A stretch of DNA of 64,000 nt from Lentzea waywayandensis (GTDB taxonomy: Bacteria > Actinomycetota > Actinomycetes > Mycobacteriales > Pseudonocardiaceae), in NCBI RefSeq assembly GCF_900115955.1, contig NZ_FOYL01000012.1:62001-126000 (forward strand), read 5' to 3'. The translations under genes were made by a program, and so were the position numbers. Below are positions 10,580 to 20,770 of the stretch, piece after piece. The number at the start of each line of letters is the position of its first letter. The stretch's first letter is position 1. The notes beneath the pieces were generated by a model. That model was not told where the DNA came from. It saw only the letters and a list, made by a program, of their open reading frames with translations, and ran no database searches.

Positions 10580-11864
10580 GGCTGTCGCGCTGAGGAGCGA
10601 GGGTGTTACCTCTCGTGGCGGTACGTCCATCCACAAAGGACAATCGATTGGCTCCCGCCGCGGAGTAGTTCCGCGCCAGGTCGGTGGCTACGCGCTGCCA
10701 CGAGTACCGCGCGTGCGCCCGGTCGTGCCCGGAGACGCTGAGCAGTTCCCGCTGCGTGGCGTCCGCGAACAGCGTTCTCAGGGCCTTGCCGATCGCGTCC
10801 GGTTTCCCCTGCGGGACCAGTACGCCGGTCAGCCCGTCCACCACGGCGTCGATGAGGCCGCCGACCGCGGTGGCGACGACCGGGACGCCGCAGGCCATCG
10901 CCTCCAGTGCCACGCCGCCGGACGACTGTTCGCGCGGCGTGCACGCCACCACGTCCGCGGACCGCAGCAGGTCGGGCAGGTCCTCGTACGGCACGTGGCC
11001 GACGAACACGACCCGGTCTCCGACCCCTGCCGAACGGGCGAGCGCGAGCAGCCGCTTCGTCTCCGGATCGCCGTAGACGTCACCCTGCGCGCCGGACCCG
11101 GCGATCACCAGCTCGGCTCCCTCTACTGTGGACAGAGCGCGGATGATGGCGTCGAATCCCTTGCGTGGCAACAGCCTGCCGACGGAGACGATCTTGCGTG
11201 GGCGATCGCGCTGCACGGGCCCGCGTTCCGGTGTGAACAGGTCGAGATCGACACCCCGCGGCACCACGGCGAGCTTCGACCGGTCGATACCCATCCCGAG
11301 CACGGCACGTGCCTCGGTCGAACAGAGCGCGACGACGCGGGTGACCTCATGACCGACGAGCCGCTCCACGGCCAGTCGTTTGGTCGAGGCCGGGCCGTTC
11401 GCGCGTTGGTCCTGCCGCTGCAGGGTGCCCACCGAGTGATACGTCTGCACCACCGGCACCGCGATGTCCCGTGCGCTCAGCACGGCCGCGATGCCGGACA
11501 GCCAGCCGTGGGCGTGCACGACATCAGGACGCCGCGCTTTCCAGGCGAGCTTCAGGAATCCGACGAAGTCCCCGATGTAGGCGAGTACTTCCTCTCCGCT
11601 CAGCTTCGTGGCGGGCCCGGCCGGCACGTGCACCACGTCGTAGCCGTGAGCGGTCCGCAGGCGTTGCGGAACGTGGGGGTGATCGCGCCGGGTGTAGACG
11701 ACCACGTGGTGGCCGAGCGCGGACAACGCTGTCGCGAGCCCCGCCACGTGGAGGTTCAGGCTTCCGGCCCCGGACGCGCCGGGTTCGGTCAGGGGACTGG
11801 CGTGCTCGGAGACGAGCGCGATCCTCATCCGCGTGAACGCGACTGGCTCGGCACCGGCGGCCAC
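10575..11864 (-). CDS. GT4 family glycosyltransferase (paralogue A)
   Basis: A 429-residue GT-B glycosyltransferase, clearly a paralogue of the next gene downstream. Shared blocks are RIALVSEHASPLTEPG, PDVVHAHGWLSGIAAVL, GVDLDLFTPERG, VSVGRLLPRKGFDAIIRALSTVE, LLRSADVVACTPR and VALEAMACGVPVVATAVGGL. It is longer because of an insert after TYHSVGTLQRQ and a polar C-terminal tail. GTG 11864 is preferred since GAGGAGATCACC precedes it; an ATG 12 codons later is the alternative. It is cytoplasmic or membrane-associated. The duplicated pair may add successive sugars to one acceptor, or the copies may have diverged. Substrate unknown. Confidence 0.85.
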   Translation of the reverse strand: MAAGAEPVAFTRMRIALVSEHASPLTEPGASGAGSLNLHVAGLATALSALGHHVVVYTRRDHPHVPQRLRTAHGYDVVHVPAGPATKLSGEEVLAYIGDFVGFLKLAWKARRPDVVHAHGWLSGIAAVLSARDIAVPVVQTYHSVGTLQRQDQRANGPASTKRLAVERLVGHEVTRVVALCSTEARAVLGMGIDRSKLAVVPRGVDLDLFTPERGPVQRDRPRKIVSVGRLLPRKGFDAIIRALSTVEGAELVIAGSGAQGDVYGDPETKRLLALARSAGVGDRVVFVGHVPYEDLPDLLRSADVVACTPREQSSGGVALEAMACGVPVVATAVGGLIDAVVDGLTGVLVPQGKPDAIGKALRTLFADATQRELLSVSGHDRAHARYSWQRVATDLARNYSAAGANRLSFVDGRTATRGNTLAPQRDSR

Positions 11865-11871
11865 GGTGATC

Positions 11872-11941
11872 TCCTCACGACGAGGTGACGAGACCGCGGG
11901 GTCCGGGCGGTTGCTGCTTCTGCCAGCGGGTTCAGGCTACC
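11872..11941 (-). repeat. duplicated leader, copy upstream of GT4 paralogue A
   Basis: This is the partner of the leader at 10521-10579. It lies between the stop of the GAF-ANTAR gene and the GTG of paralogue A and has the same order: GGTAGCCTGAACCC block, spacer, then CGTCACCTCG and GGAG ribosome-binding site. Its presence shows that the duplicated unit included upstream regulatory sequence. Confidence 0.8.
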
Positions 11942-11945
11942 AAGG

Positions 11946-12713
11946 TCACGCCTCGGTGGGGCGGGGCGATGAAGACAGAAGATCGTCCGGACGAAGCTCT
12001 CCGACAACGAGTTCCCGCGCGACGTCCGCCAGGCGGCGACCGCGGTTGCGCGAGTACTCGCGCAACGCCTGGAAAGCCTTCTCCATCTCGAGGTTTCCGG
12101 CGAACGCGAGCACGCCCTTGGCCTGTTCGATGACGACTCGGCTGTTCAGCGCCGTCTGCAGTTGCTCGGTGACGATCTCACCGCGCCGGATGGCACGTTC
12201 CTGCAGGATCCCGATCGTCGCCGTGTCCGCCAGGGCACGTACGACCAGCAGGTCCTCCTCGCTCAGCAGACCGGTATCGCGGCGGAAAAGGTTCAACGTG
12301 CCGATGGTCTCGCGGCGCAACCGCATCGGCATCGCGTGCACCGAGGCGAAACCCTCCTCCATGGCGAGCGGCGCGAACCGGGGCCAGCGCTGGACCTCGG
12401 TCGACAGATCGGCGACCAGCACCGGCTCACCACTGTGGACGCAGTCCAGGCACGGACCTTCGCTGGCCTGGAGCTGGAACAGCTCGAGCATCCGCGTCTG
12501 CGCGGAGGAGTAGGCCACCACCCGCAGACCGCCGCGCTGGTCGGACAGCATCAACCCGGCCGCCGTCGCGTCCAGCAGCTGAACGCAGTGCTCCACTAGT
12601 TGGTGCAGCACGTCCACCACGTCGTAGTCGTCGACGAGGGTGTCCGCCAACTGGACGAACGCCCGGAGCAAGCGAGACTCCCGTTTGGTTCCGGACAGTG
12701 CTCTACCGGTCAT
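11946..12713 (-). CDS. GAF-ANTAR putative RNA-binding antiterminator regulator
   Basis: A 255-residue protein with an N-terminal GAF domain (about 20-165; ATAAGLMLSDQRGG, SEGPCLDC, GTLNLF) and a C-terminal ANTAR domain (about 185-240; LQTALNSRVVIEQAKGVLA and AFQALREYSRNRGRRLADVARELV). ANTAR domains bind paired hairpins in nascent RNA and prevent termination. GAF domains sense small ligands or redox state. ATG 12713 follows AGGAG by about 8 bases, with GTG at 12716 as the alternative. A second GAF-ANTAR gene lies directly upstream in the same orientation. RNA targets cannot be identified here. Confidence 0.88.
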   Translation of the reverse strand: MTGRALSGTKRESRLLRAFVQLADTLVDDYDVVDVLHQLVEHCVQLLDATAAGLMLSDQRGGLRVVAYSSAQTRMLELFQLQASEGPCLDCVHSGEPVLVADLSTEVQRWPRFAPLAMEEGFASVHAMPMRLRRETIGTLNLFRRDTGLLSEEDLLVVRALADTATIGILQERAIRRGEIVTEQLQTALNSRVVIEQAKGVLAFAGNLEMEKAFQALREYSRNRGRRLADVARELVVGELRPDDLLSSSPRPTEA

Positions 12714-12785
12714 CACCAGCTCCTGTCATCGTCGTCCGACGGTAGTGCTGCCCGCATCGGGGCGCCATCGACACCTCGTGCGCGG

Positions 12786-13511
12786 TCATCTGCCGAGTTC
12801 CAGCGGGGACAACTTCCGGCTCACCACGTCTTTGGCGACCTCGTCCAGCGATCTGTCCGTGACGAAGGCGTAGCCCCGCAGCCGGGCCAGGGCCTCCTCC
12901 GCGGAGATCTCGAGGGCCGCGATGAGCATGCCGGTGGCCTGGTGCACCTGTTCCCGTCCTGGCGACAGCACGTCCTGCAGTCCGTCGCCGTCTTCTCCCA
13001 GCAGCAGTCCGAGCAGCACCGCGGTCACCAGGTCGACGACCTCCAGCGCGACAGCGAGCTCGTCACCCGACAACCAGCCCGGCCGGCGGCGGTACAGATC
13101 GACCGCGCCGATGCCGATCGCACCCGCCTGCAACGGGAACGCGAAGATCGCGCCGATGGGCAGCGCGGCGATCGCCGCGGCGAACACCGGCCATTCGAGG
13201 GCCGATGCCTGGGGCAGGTCGGGAACCAGCACGGGTCTTCGCGTGGAGAACGCCTCGAAGCACGGGCCCTCGCCCAGGTTGAACTGCACGTCCTCGATCT
13301 TCGCCGCGATCTCGTCGCTGGCGTAGAGGGTCTCCCGCTCGCGCGGACCGCTCATCACGGAGATGGAGGCGCCGTCGACCGGCAGCACGTCCACGCACGC
13401 GCGAATCACGCGCGCCAACGTGTCGAGTTGGCTCTCGCTGTCACGAACGGCGGCCATCACCGTCGCTCGCGCGTGACTCAAAGCCTGACGAGGTCTGTCA
13501 GGTACGTGCAC
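12786..13511 (-). CDS. second GAF-ANTAR regulator
   Basis: A 241-residue GAF-ANTAR protein, diverged from its neighbour. The GAF part spans about 28-170 (VDGASISVMSGPRERETLYASD, LGEGPCFEAF, GAIGIGAVDLYRRRPG). The ANTAR part has EQVHQATGMLIAALEISAEEALARLRGYAF and LDEVAKDVV near the end. The start is uncertain: GTG 13511 lacks a clear ribosome-binding site, and ATG 13457 would remove 18 residues. It is separated from the downstream GAF-ANTAR gene by 72 bp and from the STAS gene by 255 bp, where I see no gene. It probably acts on RNA in response to a cytoplasmic signal. Confidence 0.85.
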   Translation of the reverse strand: MHVPDRPRQALSHARATVMAAVRDSESQLDTLARVIRACVDVLPVDGASISVMSGPRERETLYASDEIAAKIEDVQFNLGEGPCFEAFSTRRPVLVPDLPQASALEWPVFAAAIAALPIGAIFAFPLQAGAIGIGAVDLYRRRPGWLSGDELAVALEVVDLVTAVLLGLLLGEDGDGLQDVLSPGREQVHQATGMLIAALEISAEEALARLRGYAFVTDRSLDEVAKDVVSRKLSPLELGR

Positions 13512-13766
13512 CGGTGGTCACACCACCGGAAAACGGTCGATCATCCACGGCTGGCACCGAATTCCTCCACCACGTCGACTGAACTCAGTCGTTCCTGGAC
13601 GTAGCGAGGTCTAGGCGTACGCCTTGCGGACCGCATCAGGTTCAACTCACCCAGCTTACGGCTCCTGCCCGCGGGCCGTCGTTCAGCCTCCGTCAAGGGT
13701 GTGGAACCAGCACGAGGTGCCGATTGTCCTGGACGGGCCGATGTCCGTCGAGGGGCCAATTGCCGC

Positions 13767-14126
13767 TCAGCCGCCGGTCGCTTCCGGCCAGGCGGCCTGG
13801 GCCTGCGCGGCCGTGAGGTGGGTGACGAAGAAGCCGTCCAGACCCACGAGTGCCAGGGTGCGGGTGAGGTGCCGGGGCACGCCCGCCAGGGCGATGCCGG
13901 CGTCGGCCGCGTGCGCCAGGTTGTGGACGGCGATCAGCGTGGAGATCCCGCTGGAGTCGCAGAACCGCAGTCCGGTGAGCTCGACGACCACCTGCTGGCC
14001 GGCTCGCGGGGTGAGGGCCTCGACCGCTTGGAGCGCAAGGGGAGCGGTGACGGCGTCGAGGTCTCCGGTGAGTTCGAGCACCGGCCCGGCAGGGGTGTCG
14101 CGGGTGACGACGGTGAACTCGGTCAT
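13767..14126 (-). CDS. STAS-domain anti-anti-sigma factor
   Basis: A 119-residue single STAS domain, the RsbV/SpoIIAA type that releases a sigma factor by binding its anti-sigma kinase when unphosphorylated. Visible landmarks are VLELTGDLDAVTAP and VVVELTGLRFCDSSGISTL, with the phospho-acceptor serine in DSSG at 57-60. ATG 14126 overlaps the stop of the phosphatase gene as ATGA. It is thus coupled to its probable activator and forms the output of the RsbQ-RsbP-like module. No anti-sigma kinase or sigma gene lies alongside, so the partner must be encoded elsewhere. Confidence 0.92.
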   Translation of the reverse strand: MTEFTVVTRDTPAGPVLELTGDLDAVTAPLALQAVEALTPRAGQQVVVELTGLRFCDSSGISTLIAVHNLAHAADAGIALAGVPRHLTRTLALVGLDGFFVTHLTAAQAQAAWPEATGG

Positions 14127-15310
14127 GACCGGCCTTCCTCGTCGAGGCGGACGCTCAGCGCGAGCAGCGCGGTGTCGTCGTCGACGCCGAAGCCCGCGAG
14201 CAGCTGGGACACGGCGGCCACGGTCTCGGTGGCACTGCTGACGTCGAGGGTGTCGGCGAAGTCGCGCAGTTCCTCCTCGTCGTAGCGGACGCGGTCGTGA
14301 GTCCTGGCCTCGGTGAGGCCGTCGGAGTAGAGCAGCAGCGTGTCGCCGGGCCGCAGGTGCACCTGGAGCTCGACGAACCGCGCGTCGGGTAGTGCGCCGA
14401 TCAACTGGCCGCCCTGGGCGGTGAGCAGTTCGGCCGGGCCGTCGTGGCGGATCAGCAGCGCGGGCGGGTGTCCGCCGCTGGCGAGCGTGATCGTGGCGCC
14501 GCCCTCGGCGGGTTCCAACAGGCCGTGGATGGCAGTGCAGAAGCGCGGCGTGGTGCTGATCTGCTCCTGGATGAGCACCGTGTTGAGGTGCTCCAGCACG
14601 GCGACCGGATGCGGGTCGTACACGGCGGCCGCGCGCAGCGTGTAGCGGGCCAGCGACGTGACCACGGCGGCCTCCGCGCCCTTGCCGGACACGTCACCGA
14701 GGAAGAACGCCCAGGTGCCGTCGGCCAGCGGGAAGAGGTCGTAGAAGTCACCGCCGACCTCGTCGGCCGAGGCCGGGTGGTAGTAGGCGGCGACGTCCAT
14801 GCCGGGGATGTGGGGCAACGAGGGCGGCAACAGGGTGCGTTGCAACGTCGTGGCCAGCAACTGCACCCGATCGCGTTCCTGTTCGGCCTCCTGCAGGGCG
14901 CGCAGCAGCTCCTGCTCGTAGGAACGGCGGTCGTGCGCGTCGAAGACTGTGGTGCGGATCAGCTCGGCGTCTCCGTTCGCGCTGGTCTTGACTGTCGAGC
15001 TCACCAGCACCGGCAACCGGGTGCCGTCGGCGCGCACCAGTTCCAGCGCGATGCCGCCGGCTTCACCGTGCATGCGCAGCATCGGCGCGAAGTGCGTCTC
15101 GTGGTAGATGCGACCGCCGACGGAGAGCAGGTCGGCGAACCGGCGCCGCCCGACCAGTTCGTCACGCCCGATGCCGAGCCATCCCAGCAGCGTTCCGTTG
15201 ACCTTGGTGATCGTGCCGTCCATCGACGTGGACAGGTAGCCGCACGGCGCGTGCTCGTAGAGGTCCGCGAAGTTCTCGCCTTCGCGGGGGTCGCCGGCCT
15301 GGCGGATCAC
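14123..15310 (-). CDS. PAS-SpoIIE (PP2C) phosphatase, RsbP-like
   Basis: A 395-residue protein with a PAS domain at about 12-130 (FADLYEHAPCGYLSTSMDG, GWLGIGRDELVGR), a short helical linker at about 130-160, and a PP2C/SpoIIE phosphatase domain to the end (EVGGDFYD 184-191, FFLGDVSGKGAEAA, TLLLYSDGLTEA, DDDTALLAL). It should dephosphorylate the STAS protein encoded immediately downstream. GTG 15310 overlaps the stop of the hydrolase gene as GTGA. PAS plus PP2C with an adjacent RsbQ-type hydrolase is the arrangement of the Bacillus energy-stress pair RsbP/RsbQ. The PAS ligand is unknown. Confidence 0.9.
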   Translation of the reverse strand: MIRQAGDPREGENFADLYEHAPCGYLSTSMDGTITKVNGTLLGWLGIGRDELVGRRRFADLLSVGGRIYHETHFAPMLRMHGEAGGIALELVRADGTRLPVLVSSTVKTSANGDAELIRTTVFDAHDRRSYEQELLRALQEAEQERDRVQLLATTLQRTLLPPSLPHIPGMDVAAYYHPASADEVGGDFYDLFPLADGTWAFFLGDVSGKGAEAAVVTSLARYTLRAAAVYDPHPVAVLEHLNTVLIQEQISTTPRFCTAIHGLLEPAEGGATITLASGGHPPALLIRHDGPAELLTAQGGQLIGALPDARFVELQVHLRPGDTLLLYSDGLTEARTHDRVRYDEEELRDFADTLDVSSATETVAAVSQLLAGFGVDDDTALLALSVRLDEEGRS

Positions 15311-16107
15311 CGGGCACCCGCGAACCCGGCGATCGCCGCGGCGGTCTGCTCCGGGGCGCTCAGCTGCGGGCAGTGCCCGGTCGCGTCCAGCGTCACCAGG
15401 ACACTGCCCTTGATCTGGTCGTGCACGAACTGGCCGACCTCGGGTGGCGCGATCGCGTCCGCCGAGCACTGCACCACGGCGGTGGGAACGGTGACGTCCG
15501 CGAGGTCCGCACGGTTGTCGGACAGGAACGTGGTGCGCGCGAACACCCGCGCGATCGCCGGATCGGTGCGGCAGAACGAGGCCTCCAGCTCGCCGGCGAC
15601 CTCGGGACGGTCCGGGTTGCCGGCGATGACCGGCGCCATCGCCGCGGACCAGCCGAGGTAGTTCGACTCCAGCGAGTCGAGCAGTTCGTCGATGTCGGCG
15701 CGGGAGAACCCACCGCGGTAGTCGCCGTCGTCGAGGTAGCAGGGCGACGGCGTCAGCAGCACGAGCTTGGCGAACCGCGCGGGTTCGCGGTTGGCGGCGA
15801 GCACGGCGATCATCGCGCTGACCGAGTGCCCGACCAGCACGACGTCGCGCAGGTCGAGTTCCGCGCAGATGTCCAGAACGTCCTCGGCGTAGCCGGCGAG
15901 GGTGGAGTAGCGCTGCGGCGACCAGGCCGCGAGGTCGGACCTGCCGGAGCCGACGTGGTCGAACAGCACGACGCGGAACCGTTCGGCCAGTGCCGGTGCC
16001 ACCAGCCTCCACAGGTTCTGGTCGCAGCCGAACCCGTGGGCGAGCAACACGGTCGGGTCGTCCTCGCGACCGATGTCGGTCACGTTGTTCCTGCGCCGCG
16101 CGTCCAT
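15307..16107 (-). CDS. alpha/beta hydrolase, RsbQ-like stress signalling protein
   Basis: A 266-residue alpha/beta hydrolase with the RsbQ/KAI2-type features: an N-terminal RNNV segment, the oxyanion region HGFGCDQNLW, nucleophile Ser95 in GHSVSA, and probable Asp217 (CSADAIAPP) and His245 (ATGHCPQLSAPEQ) completing the triad. RsbQ supplies or processes a small hydrophobic cofactor needed by RsbP; plant relatives perceive karrikins and strigolactones. It is the first gene of a three-gene overlapping unit with the PAS-PP2C phosphatase and the STAS protein. ATG 16107 is the natural start. A plain esterase is the alternative, but context argues for signalling. Confidence 0.88.
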   Translation of the reverse strand: MDARRRNNVTDIGREDDPTVLLAHGFGCDQNLWRLVAPALAERFRVVLFDHVGSGRSDLAAWSPQRYSTLAGYAEDVLDICAELDLRDVVLVGHSVSAMIAVLAANREPARFAKLVLLTPSPCYLDDGDYRGGFSRADIDELLDSLESNYLGWSAAMAPVIAGNPDRPEVAGELEASFCRTDPAIARVFARTTFLSDNRADLADVTVPTAVVQCSADAIAPPEVGQFVHDQIKGSVLVTLDATGHCPQLSAPEQTAAAIAGFAGAR

Positions 16108-16174
16108 GACCGCATCCTGTCACCCCGGTGCGGGTCCGGCGCCGGGCCTGCGCCGAACGGTTCGCGGCCGCACC

Positions 16175-16240
16175 TCACCTGATCCGGTGAAAGTCGTTGG
16201 CAGACGCCGAGATTCGGGCGTTCACACGGTCAGGTGAACG
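16175..16240. promoter_or_regulatory. two inverted repeats between rsbQ-like and treS
   Basis: The divergent region holds TCACC-6-GGTGA (16175-16190) and CGTTCAC-8-GTGAACG (16219-16240); the second has perfect 7-base arms. Both contain a TCAC/GTGA half-site, so one dimeric regulator could bind both and affect trehalose metabolism and the stress module together. The regulator is not identifiable. Confidence 0.4.
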
Positions 16241-16306
16241 ATTTGATCTTGGCGCCCGCTGTGCCTCACTCTGCCGCAATCCCACTACGTGCGAGCGAGA
16301 GGTGCC

Positions 16307-17970
<1,664 letters not shown>

Positions 17971-17974
<4 letters not shown>

Positions 17975-19332
17975 CGACGAGCGAGGCCGTCGAGGTCGTC
18001 CCGGCGCCCGAGCAGCTGGACCGCTGGCTGCACGCGCAGCCCTGGTTCCGCGCCCGCGGGCCGGTGGTGTGCGAACGAGTGACCGTCCTGCGCGACGGCG
18101 ATCCGTCGCTGGTCCACGTCGTGCTGGCGTGCGCCGGGCGTCGGTACCAGCTGCTGCTGGGCGTGCGGGACGAGCTGCCCGAGCGTCTGGTGCACGCCCG
18201 GATCGGCAGCGCGGGCGGGCGCCAGGGGTACGAGGCGGTGTACGACCCGGAGCTGACGGCCGTGCTGCTCGACCACTTCGAGAAGCCCTCGGACGTGGCG
18301 GAGCTGCGGTTTCGCGGCGCGCTCCCGCCCAGGTACACCGCCGCGCCGGTGGGGCGGCCGTTCCCGGGACCGCAGCGCAACTTCTCGATCGTCTACGGCC
18401 GGCGGCACGTGCTGAAGTTCTTCCGCGAGCTGGTGCCGGGTGACAACCCGGAACTGGTGCTGCACAACGCACTGCACGGGATCGACGACCCGCACATCGC
18501 GCCGCCGCTGGGCGCGCTGGAGTCCGAACTGGACGGAGTGCGCACGACCTTCGCGGTACTGCACGAGTTCGTGCCGCTCGGCGCCCTCGGCTGGCCGATG
18601 GCCACCGCCAGCGTCCGGGACTTCCTGGCCGGCCCCGGCGCGGACCCGCAGGACGCGGGCGGCGACTTCGCCGCCGAGGCGCACCGGCTGGGCCGGGCCG
18701 TCGCGCGCGTGCACGCCGACCTGCGCGAGACGCTGGGCGAGCAGGTCGCCGGACTGGACGACGAGGCCGAGTTCGTCGCGGCCCTGCACCGCCGCCTGGA
18801 CGCCGCGCTGACCGAGGTCCCCGCGCTGGCGCCGTTCGAGACGGGCCTGCGCGCCCGGTTCGACGCGGTGCTGACGACCACCGAACCCGTTCGGCTGCAA
18901 CGGGTGCACGGCGACCTGCACCTGGGGCAGGTGCTGCGGTCGCCGCGCACGTGGGTGCTCGTCGACTTCGAGGGAGATCCGAACGGCAGCGCGGCGGAAC
19001 GCGCCCGGCCACGCCCCGCCGAGCACGACGTGGCCACCGTCCTGAGGTCGCTGCACTACGCGGCGGCACAGCTGCTGGTCGGCGCGGAGGACGTCGCCAC
19101 CCTGCTGCCCAGCGCCGCGCGGTGGCTGGAGCGCAACCGGACGGCGTTCTGCGACGGGTACGCGGAGCTGTCGCCGGACCTGCGGCCCGGCGGCGTGCTG
19201 CTGACGGCCGTCGAGCTGGACCGGGCGGTGCTGGAGGTGCGGCACGAGCACCGCTTCCGTCCGGAGTGGACGGTCATTCCGCTGTCCGCGATCGCGGAGG
19301 CGGTGACCGGAGAGCCCGCCTGGCTGGTGTGA
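17971..19332 (+). CDS. mak: maltokinase (Mak/Pep2)
   Basis: A 453-residue kinase-fold protein that phosphorylates maltose to maltose 1-phosphate, the donor for GlgE. The N-terminal cap domain is followed by a nucleotide-binding region with FSIVYGRRHVLKFFREL, and a catalytic loop LQRVHGDLHLGQVL, then WVLVDFEGDPN with the metal-binding Asp. The C-terminus carries the helical bundle usual for this family. The GTG start overlaps treS, so the two enzymes are coupled. It draws maltose made by TreS from trehalose into glucan synthesis or recycling. It ends three bases before the convergent oxidoreductase gene. Confidence 0.94.
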
Positions 19333-19335
19333 GGG

Positions 19336-20328
19336 CTAGTGGTTCACGGTGACGACGATCTTGCCGATGTGGCTGCTCGCCTCCAGGTAGCGGTGGGCGT
19401 CGGCGATCTCGGCAAGATCGAACGTGCGGTCGACGGCAGGCTTGAACGAGCCGGTGGCGAGTCCCGCGTTGATGAACGCGACGGCGCGGCGCAGGCGTTC
19501 GGGGTTCCTGCTGATCGAGTGCATCGAGTACGTGCGGCTGGTCAGCTGCGGGTAGCTGCTCGCGTTGGGCAGGGGAGTGGGACGTGGGTCGAGCGCGCCG
19601 TAGACCACCAGGTGGCCGCCGGGAGCGATGGCCTGAGCGATGGTCTCGACGCCGGGGCCCGCGATCGGGTCGAACGCCAGGCGGACGCCCTCGCCGCCGG
19701 TGATCTCCTTGACGCGGGCGGGCAGGTCCTCCTCGGCGGTGACGACGACGTCGGCCGCGCCCGCGTCCAGGAGCCGCTGCCTCTTCGAGGCGTCGCGGGT
19801 GGTGGCGATCGGGACCGCGCCGATGTGGCGGGCGATCTGGACGGCGGCCTGGCCGACGCTGCTCGCGGCGGCGCTGATCAGCACGTGGTCGCCGGGACGT
19901 ACCTCGCCGGACTCGAAAAGTGGTCCGTACGCGGTGATGTAGGCCATCCACACGGCCGCGGCCTGGATCGCGCCGACGTTGGCCGGGCGGGGGAAGACGG
20001 CGGAGGCGGGCACGATCACGTGGTCGCCGTAGGTGCCGTACCTGGTCAGTGAGAACGCCGGCACCACGGCGATCGGGTCGCCCTCGGCGACGTGTGACAC
20101 GCCTTCGCCGACCGCCTCGACCACGCCCGCGGCCTCGTAGCCGAGCGTGGCGGGGAAGACCGGCTGTTCGTAGTAGACGCCCTCGCGGAACATGATCTCG
20201 GCCCGGTTCAGGCCGATCGCGTCCACGCGGATCCGCACCTCACCCGCGCCGGGATCGCCCACGGCGACGTCGCGGAGCGTCAGCACCTCGGGGCCGCCGA
20301 GCCGGTCGAACCGCACGAGCCTCGCCAT
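19336..20328 (-). CDS. zinc-independent MDR alcohol dehydrogenase / quinone oxidoreductase
   Basis: A 330-residue medium-chain reductase of the zeta-crystallin type. The N-terminal substrate domain has VRIRVDAIGLNRAEIMFREG and FPATLGYEAAGVVEAVGEGV, with no structural zinc cysteines. The Rossmann domain has VLISAAASSVGQAAVQIARHIGA, and the end reads ASSHIGKIVVTV. It reduces quinones or alkenals with NADPH in better-known relatives. A 24-bp palindrome lies 49 bases upstream of the ATG, and an ArsR-type gene is the next gene upstream in the same direction, so it is likely derepressed by an electrophile or redox signal. Natural substrate unknown. Confidence 0.88.
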   Translation of the reverse strand: MARLVRFDRLGGPEVLTLRDVAVGDPGAGEVRIRVDAIGLNRAEIMFREGVYYEQPVFPATLGYEAAGVVEAVGEGVSHVAEGDPIAVVPAFSLTRYGTYGDHVIVPASAVFPRPANVGAIQAAAVWMAYITAYGPLFESGEVRPGDHVLISAAASSVGQAAVQIARHIGAVPIATTRDASKRQRLLDAGAADVVVTAEEDLPARVKEITGGEGVRLAFDPIAGPGVETIAQAIAPGGHLVVYGALDPRPTPLPNASSYPQLTSRTYSMHSISRNPERLRRAVAFINAGLATGSFKPAVDRTFDLAEIADAHRYLEASSHIGKIVVTVNH

Positions 20329-20376
20329 GGTGGAGCCGTCCTCGGAGGTCGGGAAGCAGTACTGCCACCCTGCCCC

Positions 20377-20400
20377 AAAGTTTGATGGCCGTCAAACTTT
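20377..20400. promoter_or_regulatory. palindromic operator upstream of the oxidoreductase
   Basis: AAAGTTTGATGG followed directly by CCGTCAAACTTT is a 24-base palindrome with one mismatch. It is unusually A/T-rich for this genome and sits between the ArsR-type gene and the oxidoreductase start. It is the best candidate for the binding site of that regulator. A further TTTGACGGCGATCGAA stretch overlaps its right edge. Confidence 0.75.
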
Positions 20401-20414
20401 GACGGCGATCGAAG

Positions 20415-20750
20415 TTACGCCTCGGCCTCCGCCGCGGTCACCACGGCCGGCAGCAGGCCGGGGAACCGGGCCTCCATCTCGGCCGTGCGCAACGAGTTCA
20501 GCTTGGTCGTGCCCCGGTAGTGCTGCCGGATCACGCCCGCCTCGCGCAGGACGGTGAAGTGGTGGGTGAGGGTCGAGTCCGACACCGGCGTCTCGAACGT
20601 GCCGCAGCCCTTCTCGCCGCCCGCCCGCGCCAGCTGGCACACGACCATGCGCCGGACCGGGTCCGCCAGCGCCTCCAGGGCCTGCTGCAACGTGACCTCG
20701 GACAGCTCAGGGTGCTCCACGGTCCGCGGAGTGGTGCGGGGACGTGCCAC
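20415..20750 (-). CDS. ArsR-family winged-helix repressor
   Basis: A 111-residue winged-helix protein: ALADPVRRMVVCQLA forms helices 1-2, and SDSTLTHHFTVLREAGVIRQHYRGTTKLNSLR forms the recognition helix and wing. It has two cysteines (VVCQLA and KGCGTF) but not the classical ELCVCDL metal site, so thiol or small-molecule sensing is as likely as metal sensing. GTG 20750 has AGGAG upstream. Palindromic candidates flank it on both sides (20377-20400 and 20771-20803), which suggests repression of the oxidoreductase and of itself. Confidence 0.88.
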   Translation of the reverse strand: MARPRTTPRTVEHPELSEVTLQQALEALADPVRRMVVCQLARAGGEKGCGTFETPVSDSTLTHHFTVLREAGVIRQHYRGTTKLNSLRTAEMEARFPGLLPAVVTAAEAEA

Positions 20751-20770
20751 GGTGAACTCTCCTCACGACT

